Shown one piece after another: positions 11,292-21,965 of a DNA stretch of 64,000 nucleotides. Position numbers and translations under genes: made by a program. This DNA comes from Actinernus sp. WN-2022 (lineage: Eukaryota > Cnidaria > Anthozoa > Actiniaria > Actinernidae), in the NCBI GenBank assembly GCA_030867875.1, contig JAOWCC010000019.1, positions 29,718,966 through 29,782,965 of the forward strand, given 5' to 3'. The notes under the pieces are model-generated. The model did no database searches. It saw nothing but the letters and a program-made list of their open reading frames with translations, and was not told the DNA's origin. Numbering within the stretch: position 1 is the first letter of the stretch; each line of letters opens with the position of its first letter.

Positions 11292-12291
11292 ATGAATTTT
11301 ACAATCCCTCAAAACATAACTGTATCCGAAGATGTCTAGTCCATATCCCGTATACTATTCATTATGTACGACACGTTTATTACTCTCTTATCGCTTCGTA
11401 TGTTATGAACGCAGTCCTTTCATTGACGGCAATATTGGGGAATGGTCTTGTGCTTCTAATGATCTGGAAAACGCCATCACTCAAACTACCTCCTCTTCAG
11501 TTTGGCTGCGGCGGATTTGGAGTTGGTTTTATTGCACAGCCATTGCTTGTCGTCTACAAAATATCAGAATTAAGATTATCGACGTATGGCTGGCCAATCG
11601 AGAACAAAGATGGTTTCTTTATCAATGCACACTGCCCTGTTGCCGTTCTTGGTTATTTATTCGGTGTACTTTTTGCCGCATTATCAGCCTGCTGCATTAC
11701 GGCAATCACAGAGGAAATATACCTTGCTATAAGCCTACATCTAAGGTACGATCAGGTTGTGAATAAGGGCCGAATAGCGATGTCTGTATCGTTACTTTGG
11801 CTGACAGCCGCGGCACTAACTGTCTGGGCTGTCATTTTTAAAAGAACGTCTCAAGAGTTTTTTCTACCCGTAATGTCAGTTTGGATTTTTAGTTTGATGT
11901 TTTCCGTGGTTTACTGTAACATTAAGATCGCATTGATTTTAAGACGCCACACAGTACAAATAAATGCACAGGGTCAAGCAAACAACACCAACATTAACAT
12001 CACAACGTTTAGAAAATCAGTGATAACTCAGTATGGGATGTGTGATAACTCTATCTCTTCTTTGCCATTTGCCATATATTATAACAATATCAATATGGGA
12101 TTCACCTATGCGTAGTGTTAAAATGAAATTCGGAATTATCCGTGCTTCAGAATGTCACATTTCCACTCGGTTTCTTGAACTCAACTTTAAATCCCATCGT
12201 GTATTGTTTGCGGTTCAGCAATATTCGAGGAAATGCTATTCTACTGTCGAGGAAATGGCTGCACTTGAACAACACTGGAAATCAAGAGTAA
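11292..12291 (+). pseudogene. class A GPCR, copy 1 (pseudogene)
   Basis: It aligns along its whole length with the intact receptor at 20301-21308. The original ATG at 11292 is kept, but a 1-bp deletion after codon 11 leads to a stop at once. An 11-bp deletion (lost CACACTCTCTC) hits the first intracellular loop, and a further 1-bp deletion a few codons later restores the frame, removing part of TM2 including its LAATD. The ERY motif at the end of TM3 reads EEIY, so the key arginine is gone. A 4-bp insertion (CAGT) before TM6 and more frame changes destroy the C-terminal third. The apparent 236-residue frame at 11405-12115 is the surviving central part. The 11-bp deletion is shared with copy 3. 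Confidence 0.85.
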
Positions 12292-12327
12292 CCGGACTTA
12301 ATCGAGAAAACTTCGATGAGGCGTTTG

Positions 12328-12486
12328 TAGTACTTTCCTAATTGCATTTCTAACTAACTCCAATCAGTCCGCTAACTGTGTTCTATATCATACGCTTCAC
12401 ATAACTATTATTACTTATCTCTAGAATTACAGTTTTCTTACACGGAATAACTCGATGGATGATGCAACCCGGTGATGAGCCTATCA
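12328..12486 (+). repeat. GPCR 3'-flank module
   Basis: Same blocks as downstream of the other copies (CTAACTCCAATCAGTCCGC, TATCATACGCTTCACA, GGAATAACTCGATGG), cut off after CCTATCATTGCA by the LINE tail that follows. Confidence 0.7.
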
Positions 12487-13043
12487 TTGCATGCATACAT
12501 ACATACATACATAATCTTTATTTATACACGGTTTCTCATCATACATATGCTCTCCCTGAGAGCCGTGTCTATAACTACAAAATTCATAAAAATACAAAAT
12601 CGTATTGATAATAAAAATGGCGACACTATTTATAAAAACTATTGTAAAATTCATTAATATTTCATAAGGGTACTAGCCAATCCCATGTACTGAATGACAC
12701 CACATGATCGCCTCTGTATACCACCGTACAAATCTGATTAATAAAACATCAGGTTCTGTATCGATATACAGACCCCATGGTCCGTTATAGCTCTAATAGT
12801 ATTCTGTATCAGGTACAGAATACTAGTTAAGCTAGTGAAGGAAGTCTCATGACCGATCACTGACTTCCCCTATCTCTGCTCTCTTATTGCATACACATTG
12901 TCTCTTCGATGTGGGATATGTTCTTGTGAGAAACTAATTCATCCCACATCGTTAGCAAGGTGGGAGAAATCAAAGGTTAAAATTTTATGTCGTGCATATC
13001 AATGACTTTTAGTTATCTATTCATTTTACAAGTAAAACAAGAG
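12487..13043 (-). repeat. LINE 3' UTR with tetranucleotide tail, minus strand
   Basis: On the minus strand AATAAAG is followed by a run of TATG units (CATA on the + strand, 12487-12510), the layout of a LINE 3' end. The rest has no coding frame I can read. It interrupts the GPCR 3' flank after TCATTGCA. Confidence 0.5.
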
Positions 13044-15000
13044 CCCATCTGGGCTTCCACTCGGGCCACATGAGATTGACGATGAAATACACTTTCATTT
13101 GAAATCCTCTTAGTAATAACCAAAGGGAAGAATTATTAGCTGAATTTAGAAGTCTTTAGGAGTGGCCGGTAGCGCGGTGACTTTCATTCTCTGCTCCCCA
13201 AGTATATATGTAATTTAATATTTTTGTTTTTCTCGTATGTAAATTAAAGAAGTTGACATTTTAATTTAAACACTACTTATTCAAGTAACACACATTAGTC
13301 TTCTGTTCTGTTATACTGCAGGTTCCGATTGTCTCAAATGTATGTTTATATTTGTACCATATTATAAGTTGTATCCTGTCCATCCTGTGATGGAGCTAGC
13401 TATGTCAATGTGTGTGCCTCTATGTAACTTTATCTGCTGTTCTTGCTATAGCGATACTACTGTTTGTAAACACGACGTCATTTATATATTTGCATATATA
13501 ATGTGGTTGGCAAAAAAAACGTGTGTTTGTATGACTTGTATGGACTGTATGGGAACTAGCGATTTGGGACTCACAAAATACATCTAAAGTCTCAATTCTG
13601 CTTCCAAGTCCAAACATGGTTATCAAGCTAAATGAAGGATTCTTCCATTTTCCCCATATTAATAGACATGTAACAGTATCTTAATCCAGTAGACTCTCTC
13701 TAGCTAGGTTATTCTGTCGTAAAACATGCCTTAGCTGTGTAGTTGCATGACCTGACCCAAACTGTCAACAGTTTTACCATTGACAGATTGCCTAGTGTTA
13801 TGCCAGAGAATAGATTTCTGACAATGACTCGTCGATCTATCTCTCCTTGTCTCGTAATGACAACAAGAGGCCAAGTACAACCTCAACAACAAGTCTTTAA
13901 AATAACACATGCAATGTTCATTTTAACTTCCTCCCAGTGATTTAGCATTCAGTTTTGAACTGTATCAGTAGCTTTGCATATTTACTGGCAGCTACCACAG
14001 CAGTGTTATGCATGTATCAGTGGCTTCCCCCAGGGGTCGGGTACCCTGGGGATTTGTCCAAATGCCCAATCAAACCCCCTGGTATAGGGCACAACAAATA
14101 GTAAAAATTCATACAAGGTTGGTCCCCTTGGTTCCTAATCCATGGACCAAAGTGAGCTTCTCCCCCCTCCCCCCCCCCTCCCCCCCACCCACCAATGGGC
14201 AACAAACAATTAATTCTGACAAGGTTCCCATGGATCCACCCCTGATGGAAGCTGCTGATACATGCATTATTTACCCATCCATTTACAACAACAATAAAAA
14301 AGATTTTTTTAAGGCAGCAGTCATGATTATGTTTTATGTAGTATGTAATCTACTGGATTTAGCCTTGTATATTTATAATACAGTGGCACCAAGGGAACTA
14401 GTACTACTACTACTAACAGAAGAGAGAGTCAATGTATTTAGCATGGTATTGCTATAATTGGGAACAAATATATTTACTCTCTATAATTATCTATACAACT
14501 ATAAAATTCCACTACACTTGAGGGTGGTCACTACCAGAGATTTGGTTGCATTCTCAGTGTTGGCCTACAATTTAACATTGTGATCCAAGAAGACACAAAG
14601 CTTTTAGAACCATTTGCAGATGTCAGAGCAAAGGCATGTAGTACCAGTTCTCCCAGTCAGTATTTTAAGGTCCTTTATACCTGGATTTGAACTCTGACTA
14701 CCTCCTGCACAACAGACTGACACTTAACCACTGAGCTTACTGGTTCTGTGATGGGCCAAATTTTGTTCAGATAAAATTAATCGAATTCTATTAAAAATAC
14801 ATCTGAGACATTGAATAAATGTAGTCCATGGAGTTTTAGCATAGTTTTTGTCATAAATAAATGTTATTATTATAGCCAGAGAATAATACTGGTTCACTAC
14901 TCAATCATGCCCTTGCGATAAGTGATAATGGATATATAATGAACTACAACTGCCAAATGCTGCACATTTGCCCGGGGGGAGGGGTGTTGTTAATATATTG
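13044..15000. repeat. mosaic interspersed repeat (family with CTCGGGCC termini)
   Basis: It starts with an AAGAGCCCATCTGGGC...CACTCGGGCC block like the ends at 29534, 36730 and 46141. 13190-13620 is repeated, inverted, at 43740-44215. 14520-14790 is repeated at 30120-30390 plus 30891-30990. A pyrimidine-rich low-complexity patch lies at 14160-14190. No gene is recognised. Confidence 0.5.
14680..14748 (-). mobile_element. tRNA-like SINE head
   Basis: On the minus strand GCTCAGTGGTTAAGTG (A-box-like) is followed about 40 bases later by AGTTCAAATCC (B-box-like). The same arrangement is at 30356-30905. This is the split RNA polymerase III promoter of a tRNA-derived SINE. I see no cloverleaf good enough to call a working tRNA. 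Confidence 0.5.
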
Positions 15001-16470
15001 TAACCAGGACTGATCAGTATTACTTTCATTCTGGATGAGATAGGACGTATTTCTCAGCAAATATTAGCTTTTATGTATTTTTTAAAAGTATAAATCTATT
15101 ATGCTAGAGAAAATAAGACTGAGTTTGCACCCTTTCTCTTCATATTTATTTATTTACTAGAAGTAATCATAGATTATGAAAGTGCGTTCAACATATTTTT
15201 GAAAGAGAAAGGACTGTGGCAACAGTCTGAAAAGCTGAAAATTGCTGCAATGATGTGGACGGTGTACGTATATAATCCTGATCAAAAGTGCTTGTTTTTT
15301 AACTAATGTGAAAATTTTGATGTCTTGACTTATATGTTAATATACAAGGAGATGCATCTGGGTATAAAACTGTAATTATCTTTGTGTAACATTAAATCAT
15401 TGGATGCGATTCTTATGGGGCTATATGTATACATGTGTGTTTTATATGGTTATGACATTGATTTGAGAATTAGTAGCACATTTTGCTGTGTGGTATACAG
15501 TGTAAAGCAATAATTGAAGTTAGTATAGAACACAAATCAACTCAGGCTTTACATACATCAAGGGCACCCAACGAGTACTTTTTGAAATTCGTTTGAAACC
15601 AGTTGTCTGCGGCTCATTTAGCCATTTTAAGGCGCCTACTATGTCTTTTGACGTATTCTAGAAAGCTATTAGCTGTTCGGATTTTCTAGGTGGAAATCGC
15701 GTCAACCGAAAATACTATGGCAAAATATTCCCGGCCTACGAATTTGTTAGTAGTCTAGAACATAAACAAGAATTTTCTAGCCCAAGTAACTTCACGTTGC
15801 AAAGTTTTGTGGAGGTACGAATTTTTTAGGGGTTCTTTTGGATCGTTCTGACTCTATCGGATCAGACGAATTGGGACGTACGAATATTTTAAGGGAAACC
15901 TTTTAGTCTCTCTTTTCTTCTATAATTTTCTAGGGATTGAAAACAAATTTTCTAGCCAGTATTTCAGCTAATTGGGGACACTATATTACAGGATATATAA
16001 AGGGATTCATATAAAGTACGTATAAATAAATATTACTATTCAGATGTGTATAAACTGAATTCCAGTTCCTAGAACATAAACTATATATGGATGTGTATAA
16101 AGTACAGCCCATGCAGTTCCTTCGATTCAGATCATTCACATTACGTTTCCCGGGTATTTTTCAAGTGAGAACAAGGTTGGTTGCAGAATATTGAGCGCCA
16201 TTGTTAGTTCCAGAATAATTTATGGTCAATGTTGGTAGCCGGGTCCTGGCTTTGATCGCTTGGATCAGCCTTGTTTCAGGTCCGTTAGAAATTCATGATC
16301 AGTGTAGATTAATTGAACACAGCAATGAAGTCAGTACTTTAAATTTCCCTCACCTTGTACTGTGTTGATATTCCAGTTCCTTGGCATATCAAAGTGTCGG
16401 TATAGATTAACTCTCTGTCTGATTGTAGTGTTAATTTGAATCCGTTAATTTGTATAACCAAGATATAGTT
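15001..16470. other. segmental duplicate of the 6.2-8.0 kb region; no gene
   Basis: 15165-15215 matches 6211-6260 and 15515-15560 matches 6335-6370. 15561-15966 is a 3'-truncated copy of the CAAGGGCACCCAACGA element found complete at 25602-26140. The tract then resumes at about 16031 with ATTCAGATGTGTATAAACTG, the paralogous empty site of element A, and 16120-16470 matches 7900-8070 loosely. No coding sequence. Confidence 0.55.
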
Positions 16471-17045
16471 TTTACCCCAGGGGGGGGGGGGGGGGTACTC
16501 CTGTTTGTGACGTATTATGTATGTGCCGCCCGGGTGGGTCAGGGTTTTGAGCTCGGTTTGGGCAGGTAGGGTCAGGGTTTTGACCTGATTTGGGCAGATC
16601 AGGGTCAGGATTTGAGTATAATTTGGGTGCAGTCAGGGTCGGGGTTCAGTATTTTTTAGGTAGTTAATTTTTTTTAGCTACTATGTCAAAAAAAGACCTT
16701 CTATTGCCGCATTTTTATCGCCTGCCCACATGCAAGCACTGAGGTTCCCATACATCGTGACGCCGCTAATTTTATCTATGTACTTCATCTGCTGATTTGT
16801 TTACCCAATGCCACGTCCCGACTTGAAATGTTCCGTATTTTGCATGAAATCCCGGTACGTGGTATACCGGCCAGGCTATATATCCGACCGTGTTTTGAAA
16901 ACAATTTAAAGAAGGGGCAATCAGGTTTTTTTTTCCCAAAAAGGGGGCAATCAGGGTTTTGGAGCTCGGATTGGGTCAAACAGGGTCAGGGTTTGAGCCT
17001 CTTGGCCTCACATACATACCCATTTTTCACACAGTGTCGCAACTC
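16471..17045. repeat. G-rich element with CAGGGT units
   Basis: It starts with a run of about 15 G followed by TACTCCTG. Repeated GGGTCAGGGTTTTGA and TTTGGGCAG motifs follow at 16540-16640, and similar ones (GGGGCAATCAGG, GGGTCAGGGTTTGAG) reappear at 16910-17000. This looks like a widespread non-coding animal interspersed repeat; superfamily not assigned. Confidence 0.45.
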
Positions 17046-17640
17046 GACACACAAGATACGCCGATTACGGGTATCTAGAAAACTCAGACCTTGTTTCTCT
17101 TCAGCCAGGTCATCTTACTGTTTGTAGTTTCGGTATCTGTATGTACAGCGAAAAGCAGAATCCAGTACAGCGAGCAAGCCAACAGAATTCACTCGGTTGT
17201 TTACAAATTATGGTGAGTTGATTTGACTCACTTCTCTGTTCAACTTCGCTGCTGTCGTCACCGCGCCGACAAAACAGACCATGTTTGACTTAAACCACCA
17301 CGATGCACACGTGTAGTATTTAAAAAGCTTCTTCACAACTCACACTGAAATATTCATATCCATGTATTTCTCTTCAGCCTTCAGGTATGATTTATAGCAT
17401 CTTGACCATTTGCAGTTTTGGTATCGGCAAACCGAACAGCACAATTCAATGCAGCGAGCAAGCCAAGCATATTTTTCGATCTCACATTCACTCGGGTTCA
17501 GCATAAACAAATAACAAGTATCCTGAGCCTGTTGGAAGGCTTTCGCACGGTGAAGTTAAATAAAACATTAAAGTGCTTACATTTGAGAGATGGGACTCCA
17601 AATTAGAGAGAAAGTTCCTCGCGGGTCTCCAAATACATTA
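17046..17640. other. segmental duplicate, no gene
   Basis: 17285-17515 is the partner of 8065-8290. Nothing else recognised. Confidence 0.5.
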
Positions 17641-17800
17641 ACCTGGCGATTGTTGCGTGACCACCACAGTGCAATCTGATTGGTTTGAATTTGACTTTTA
17701 ACGCATGCGCAGAACGCTTGCTACATGAAATTAAAATAAATAAAAATAAATAACGACTTGCATTTTAAGACTCGTCGCTGCCACAGGCAGCCCGAGTAAT
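17641..17800 (-). repeat. CTCGGGC stem-loop repeat, copy F1
   Basis: Read on the minus strand it begins ATTACTCGGGCTGCCTGTGG, has an AAGTCG block next to a short AT-rich run of AAATAAAT units, and carries AACCAATCAG. It shares this order with F2 (31672-31850), F3 (42903-43160) and F4 (44345-44530). Confidence 0.5.
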
Positions 17801-17867
17801 AAAATATTCGCGTCCGATCTGTATGGGCTTTACAATGGCTCGCCGAAGCGGCTCGCCATTGTAAATT

Positions 17868-17895
<28 letters not shown>
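17801..17895. repeat. near-perfect hairpin of about 95 bp
   Basis: The left arm contains GATCTGTATGGGCTTTACAA and TGGCTCGCCG; the right arm is its inverse after an AAG loop. The extreme arms are TAAAATATTCGCG and CGCTCATATTTTA. Foldback MITE-like, no coding. Confidence 0.7.
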
Positions 17896-17900
<5 letters not shown>

Positions 17901-18837
17901 CACTTCTAAATCATTTAATGCGTCTCTGTAAGCTGCAATACTTGTCTGATTCTAAACATTGTTAGAAAGGCTATTCCAGAGAACAGACCCTCTATATTGA
18001 AAACTGAGTTTACCACTTTCGCTGTTTGGTCTAGGTACAAAGAGATTACTAGACGAATTTCTCAAGTTATAAGAATGAATATTGTTTGTATTTTCAAACA
18101 TGTTAGTCAAGTGGTTTGGAGTGCCTCCGTTTAGTGTTTTATACATTAATATTGCTAATTGTTTCAATCTTCTTTCTTCAAGATTGTCCCACCCCAGCTC
18201 ATCCAGCAACTCAGCCGATAGCTTATCATAATTAGAAAAAGTCACCACTCTGGTGGCTCTGTTTTGGAGCCTTTGGAGTGTGTCAGACACCCTTTCCCAC
18301 ATGTTCTCCATACTGCATACAATAATCAAATATGGTAGCCCAAGGGAATTATACATTGTAATTAAAGTTTCAAAGGGAACGAGATGGCTTACTCTTTTTA
18401 ACGCGCCAATTCCTCTCGAAGCTTTCTTAGCAGTTTTATTTATTTAATCTTTCCAGGCAAGGGATTGATCTATCTCTACTCCGAAATATTTATATGTCAA
18501 TTCCCTTTTCAGAGGTTTGTTATCTACTTGAATTTGAAAAGGATAATCTAGGCTTCTTATCTTATTTTGACTGGCTACTATTATGTATTTTGTTTTAACT
18601 ACATTTAGGCTAAGCTTGTTTGCTTTTAGCCATGTATGTATTTCATGCAAATCATGATTCATTGCATGGTTGCTCCAGGACGCTCTCGTTTGCATTAGCA
18701 ACAGTTAAACTTGTATCATCCGCATACATACGTACACTGGAATTCAGATCACAAGCCGGAAGATCATTGATATAGACTATAAAGAGCAGTGGCACCTCCC
18801 GGTCTGTTGTGCGGGAGGTCGCGGATTCAAACCCCGG

Positions 18838-18876
<39 letters not shown>

Positions 18877-19170
18877 GGTGCTGCCTTTGTGAAACAATCT
18901 CGTTCACGAACTGCAAATGGTTAGACCTTCACGTCTTCTCGGATCAGGACGTTAAATCGTACGTTTCCCGTCGGCCTCAAGTTTATCAGTCTTTCAAGAC
19001 TGTTACGCGTTACCGACGTTAAATAAGGTCGCTTAACCTTTACCTTTTACCACACTGGATTCTCCCTTGGGGTATACCACATTTAATTTTACAACCATTT
19101 GACACAACACCATTCGCAGCTGTTTTTTTGTTATCTATCTGTTAAATAAGAAGCAAACCATTGAGAGCGT
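17896..19170 (-). pseudogene. LINE ORF2 reverse transcriptase fragment (CR1/L2-like)
   Basis: On the minus strand the order is WFASYLTDR, CGIPQG, then after a SINE insertion PLLFIVYINDLP, MYADDTSL (the YADD catalytic motif of the reverse transcriptase palm), WLKANKLSLNVVKT, then LQRLQNRATRVV, ELGWDNLEERRLKQLAIL, and the C-terminal WNSLSNNV. All conserved blocks are in order but spread over several frames with stops, including one after NNV. 5'-truncated. It sits within a GPCR flank module, which resumes at 19171 with CACAAATACTGACTCGG. Confidence 0.75.
18797..19057 (+). mobile_element. tRNA-derived SINE inserted in the LINE
   Basis: A B-box (GGATTCAAACC, 18823-18833) lies in a tRNA-like head that lacks a clear A-box, so it is 5'-truncated. 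A body of about 200 bp with GAGTAGAAGGTGCTGCC and CTTCTCGGATCAGGACG follows. It splits the reverse transcriptase between CGIPQG and PLLFIVYIND, so it inserted after the LINE. A CAC at both junctions may be what remains of a target duplication. Confidence 0.6.
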
Positions 19171-19881
19171 TACACAAATACTGACTCGGTAAATTAATTA
19201 ACCCCACCATAGCACTACTTTTGAAATCCTTTGAAATTCAAATTGATTGACGCCGCGAAATAAATTAAGGTCGAGCCGGTACAATAAAAATGTGTTATTC
19301 TTAAATGTTTCACGCAATTAATTGGTCCAGTTCACAAATTAATGACGCACTCGTATTTCCCACCCATTACTTTTAATTTGAGAGCATGGACCCTTGCTTA
19401 AACTCTTCAGGTTCTGACAGCTCCTTGTAAAAATGGGGTCTTTTGTGCTTGTAACCATCTGCAGAGAGGAGGTTCTTATAAAGGCAGGGTGAAGATGGAT
19501 GGATAGATGGATAAATGCAGCTGGAACCCGGTGATGAGCCTATCATTATTGCACAAACACTGACTCGGTAAAAGAATTAATCCCATCATATCACTGCGTT
19601 GGAAATCTTTTGAAATTGAAACTGATTGACGACGCTAAATGATTTAAGGTCGAGCCGGTACAATAAAATTGTGTTATTCTTAAATGTTTCACGCACTTAA
19701 TTGGTTCCGTCCACAAATTAATATTTTTTATATTAATTCTAGCTATAGTAGTTCTGAAAGTAGTACCTAGTTTTTATTGTAGTTAATTATATTATCATTT
19801 AGAGGGATACACAATTTGTAAAAGTTACGCAATTCAATTTTCCTACTGCGAAGTGGCTCAAATAAACCAGTCTATCTATCT
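19171..19881 (+). repeat. GPCR flank core module
   Basis: Carries GACTCGGTAAA, CGAGCCGGTACAATAAAA, CTTAAATGTTTCACGC, GGTTCTGACAGCTCCTTG and GAGGAGGTTCTTATAAAGG in the order seen around the other copies. Ends in an AATAAACCAGTCTATCTATC stretch. Confidence 0.6.
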
Positions 19882-20300
19882 CATATGTTTAACCCATTAC
19901 GTTTCATTTGAGAGCATGGAGACTTGAATAAACTCATCAGGTTCTGGCAGCTCCTTGTAAAAACGGGGGCTCTTATGCTTGTAACCATCTGCTGAGAGGA
20001 GGTTCTTATAAAGGCAGGGTGAAGTTTTGATGTTCACCTTAATACTTGGAAATTACTTTTAAAACACATATGTGGGGTCAACGACGGTCAATGCATTTCT
20101 TTCCGAAAGAACGTGAATATCTAGCCATTTAAAGCTTCAACTGATTCTTCTCGGGTACTTTGTGTACCTCCGACTGAAATAACTACTGAGGAAAACATTC
20201 TCCCTTCATATCCACAAGAACGCATGCAGAAGCCACAAGAAACACGTTCTCGTCTCAAGCGTCATTATAAATCAGCACCTGAAACAAATCAGTTTGCAGA
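19882..20300 (+). promoter_or_regulatory. conserved 5' flank of the intact GPCR
   Basis: About 420 bp upstream of the start codon are shared with the flanks of copies 1 and 3 and with the orphan at 8697-9097. This is the region where the promoter must lie if the gene is transcribed without upstream introns. I see no strong TATA box near the ATG; a TATAAAGG occurs at about 20006-20013. Function is inferred from position and conservation only, and conservation may simply reflect recent duplication. Confidence 0.35.
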
Positions 20301-21308
20301 ATGAATTTTACAATCCTTCAAAATATTACTGTATTCCCAAGATGTCTAGTCCATCTTCCGTATACGTTTTATTATGTACCACACATTTATTACTCTCTCA
20401 TCGCTTCGTGTGTTATGAACGCAGTCTTTTCATTGACAGCAACTTTGGGGAATGGTCTTGTGCTTCTAACGATCTGGAAAACGCCATCACTCCACACTCT
20501 CTCAAACTACCTCCTCTTCAGTTTGGCTGCGACGGACTTTGGAGTTGGTTTTATTGCACAGCCATTGCTTGTCGTCTACAAAATATCAGAAATAAGATTA
20601 TCGACGTATGGCTGGCCAATCGAGAACAAAGATGATTTCTTTAATAATGTACACTGTCCTATTGCCGTTCTTGGTTATTTATTCGGTGTACTTTTTGCCG
20701 CATTATCAGCCTGCTGTATTACGGCAATCACAGTGGAAAGATACCTTGCTATAAGCCTACATCTAAGGTACGATCAGGTTGTGACTAAGGGCCGAATAGC
20801 GATGTCTGTATCGTTACTTTGGCTGACAGCCGCGGCACTAACTATCTGGGCTGTCATTTTTAAGAAGGAGCCTCAAGAGTATTTTCTACCCGTACTGTCA
20901 GTTTGGATTTTTTGTTTGATATTTTCCGTGGTTTACTGTAACATTAAGATCGCATTGATTTTAAGGCGCCACACAGTACAAATAAATGCACAAGGTCAAG
21001 CAAACAATACCAACATTAACATCGCAAAGTTTAGAAAATCAGTGATAACTATGGGATGTGTGATAACTCTATCTCTTCTTTGCTTTTTGCCATATATTAT
21101 AACAATATCAATATGGGATTCAGCTATGGGTAGTGTTAAAACGAAATACGGAATGATCTGTGCTTTGAATGTTACATTTCCACTCAGTTTCTTGAACTCA
21201 ACTTTAAATCCCATCGTGTATTGTTTGCGGTTCAGCGACATGCGAGGAAATGCTATTCTACTGTTGAGGAAATGGCTGCACTTGAACAACACTGGAAATC
21301 AAGAGTAA
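20301..21308 (+). CDS. intact class A (rhodopsin-like) G protein-coupled receptor
   Basis: 335 residues, intronless, seven hydrophobic segments. Landmarks: N-glycosylation sites at N2 and N8; GN at 50-51 (TM1); LAATD with D79 (TM2); C119 before TM3; ERY at 146-148 in the DRY position, followed by LAISL; W174 (TM4); Y212 in TM5; CFLP at 261-264 in the CWxP position; NPIVY at 303-307, then a short helix 8 and tail. TM5 has no proline at the usual position and the second extracellular loop has no cysteine, so the standard disulphide is absent. Those features recall the melanocortin/adenosine/cannabinoid side of class A, and cnidarians have large expansions of such orphan receptors. The ligand cannot be named. 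It would sit in the plasma membrane and signal through G proteins. The start is the first ATG, shared with both pseudogene copies. Confidence 0.85.
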   Translation: MNFTILQNITVFPRCLVHLPYTFYYVPHIYYSLIASCVMNAVFSLTATLGNGLVLLTIWKTPSLHTLSNYLLFSLAATDFGVGFIAQPLLVVYKISEIRLSTYGWPIENKDDFFNNVHCPIAVLGYLFGVLFAALSACCITAITVERYLAISLHLRYDQVVTKGRIAMSVSLLWLTAAALTIWAVIFKKEPQEYFLPVLSVWIFCLIFSVVYCNIKIALILRRHTVQINAQGQANNTNINIAKFRKSVITMGCVITLSLLCFLPYIITISIWDSAMGSVKTKYGMICALNVTFPLSFLNSTLNPIVYCLRFSDMRGNAILLLRKWLHLNNTGNQE

Positions 21309-21339
21309 CCGGATTTCATCGAGAAAACTTCGATGAGGC

Positions 21340-21965
21340 GTGAGTAGTACTTTTCTAGTTACATTTCTAACTAACTCCAATCAGTCCGCTTACTGTGTTC
21401 TATATCATACGCTTCACACCACTAATACGACTCATCTCTAGAACTACAGTTTTCTTACACGGAATAACTCGATGGATGATGCAACCCGTTGATGAGCCTA
21501 TCATTGCACAAATACCGACTCGGTAAAAGAATTAACACCACCATATCACTACTTTTGAAATCCAAATTAATTAACGCCGCGAAATATATTAAGGTCGAGC
21601 CGGTACAATAAAAATGTGTTATTCTTAAATATTACACGCAATTAATTGGTCCAGTCCACAAATTAATAACGCTCTCATATTTCCCTCCCATTACTTTTCG
21701 TTTGAGAGTTGGACCACTGCTTAAACTCTTCAGGTTCTAACAGCTCCTTGTAAAAATGGGGGCTCTTGTGCTTGTACCATCTGCAGAGAGGAGGTTCTTA
21801 TAGAGGCAGGGTGAATATGGATGGATAAATGGATAAATGCAGCTGGAGCCCGGTGATGAGCCTATCATGATTGCACAAATACTGACTCGGTAAAATAATT
21901 AATTCCGTCATATCACTGCTTTGGAAATCTTTTCAAATTCAAACTGATACTATGGCATTTCAGGG
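21340..21965 (+). repeat. GPCR 3'-flank and core module
   Basis: Same order of blocks as at 5521-6125 and 34300-34790. Ends where the next LINE tail begins (ATCAATCAATCAATC at about 21968). Confidence 0.65.

Noticed and set aside
11405..12115. Functional second GPCR
   Set aside because: It lacks the true N-terminus and part of TM2, the ERY arginine is lost, and it ends before TM7.
20996..21292. 98-codon minus-strand frame opposite the GPCR (also at 33950-34246)
   Set aside because: Shadow of the receptor gene; no domain and no conserved start context.
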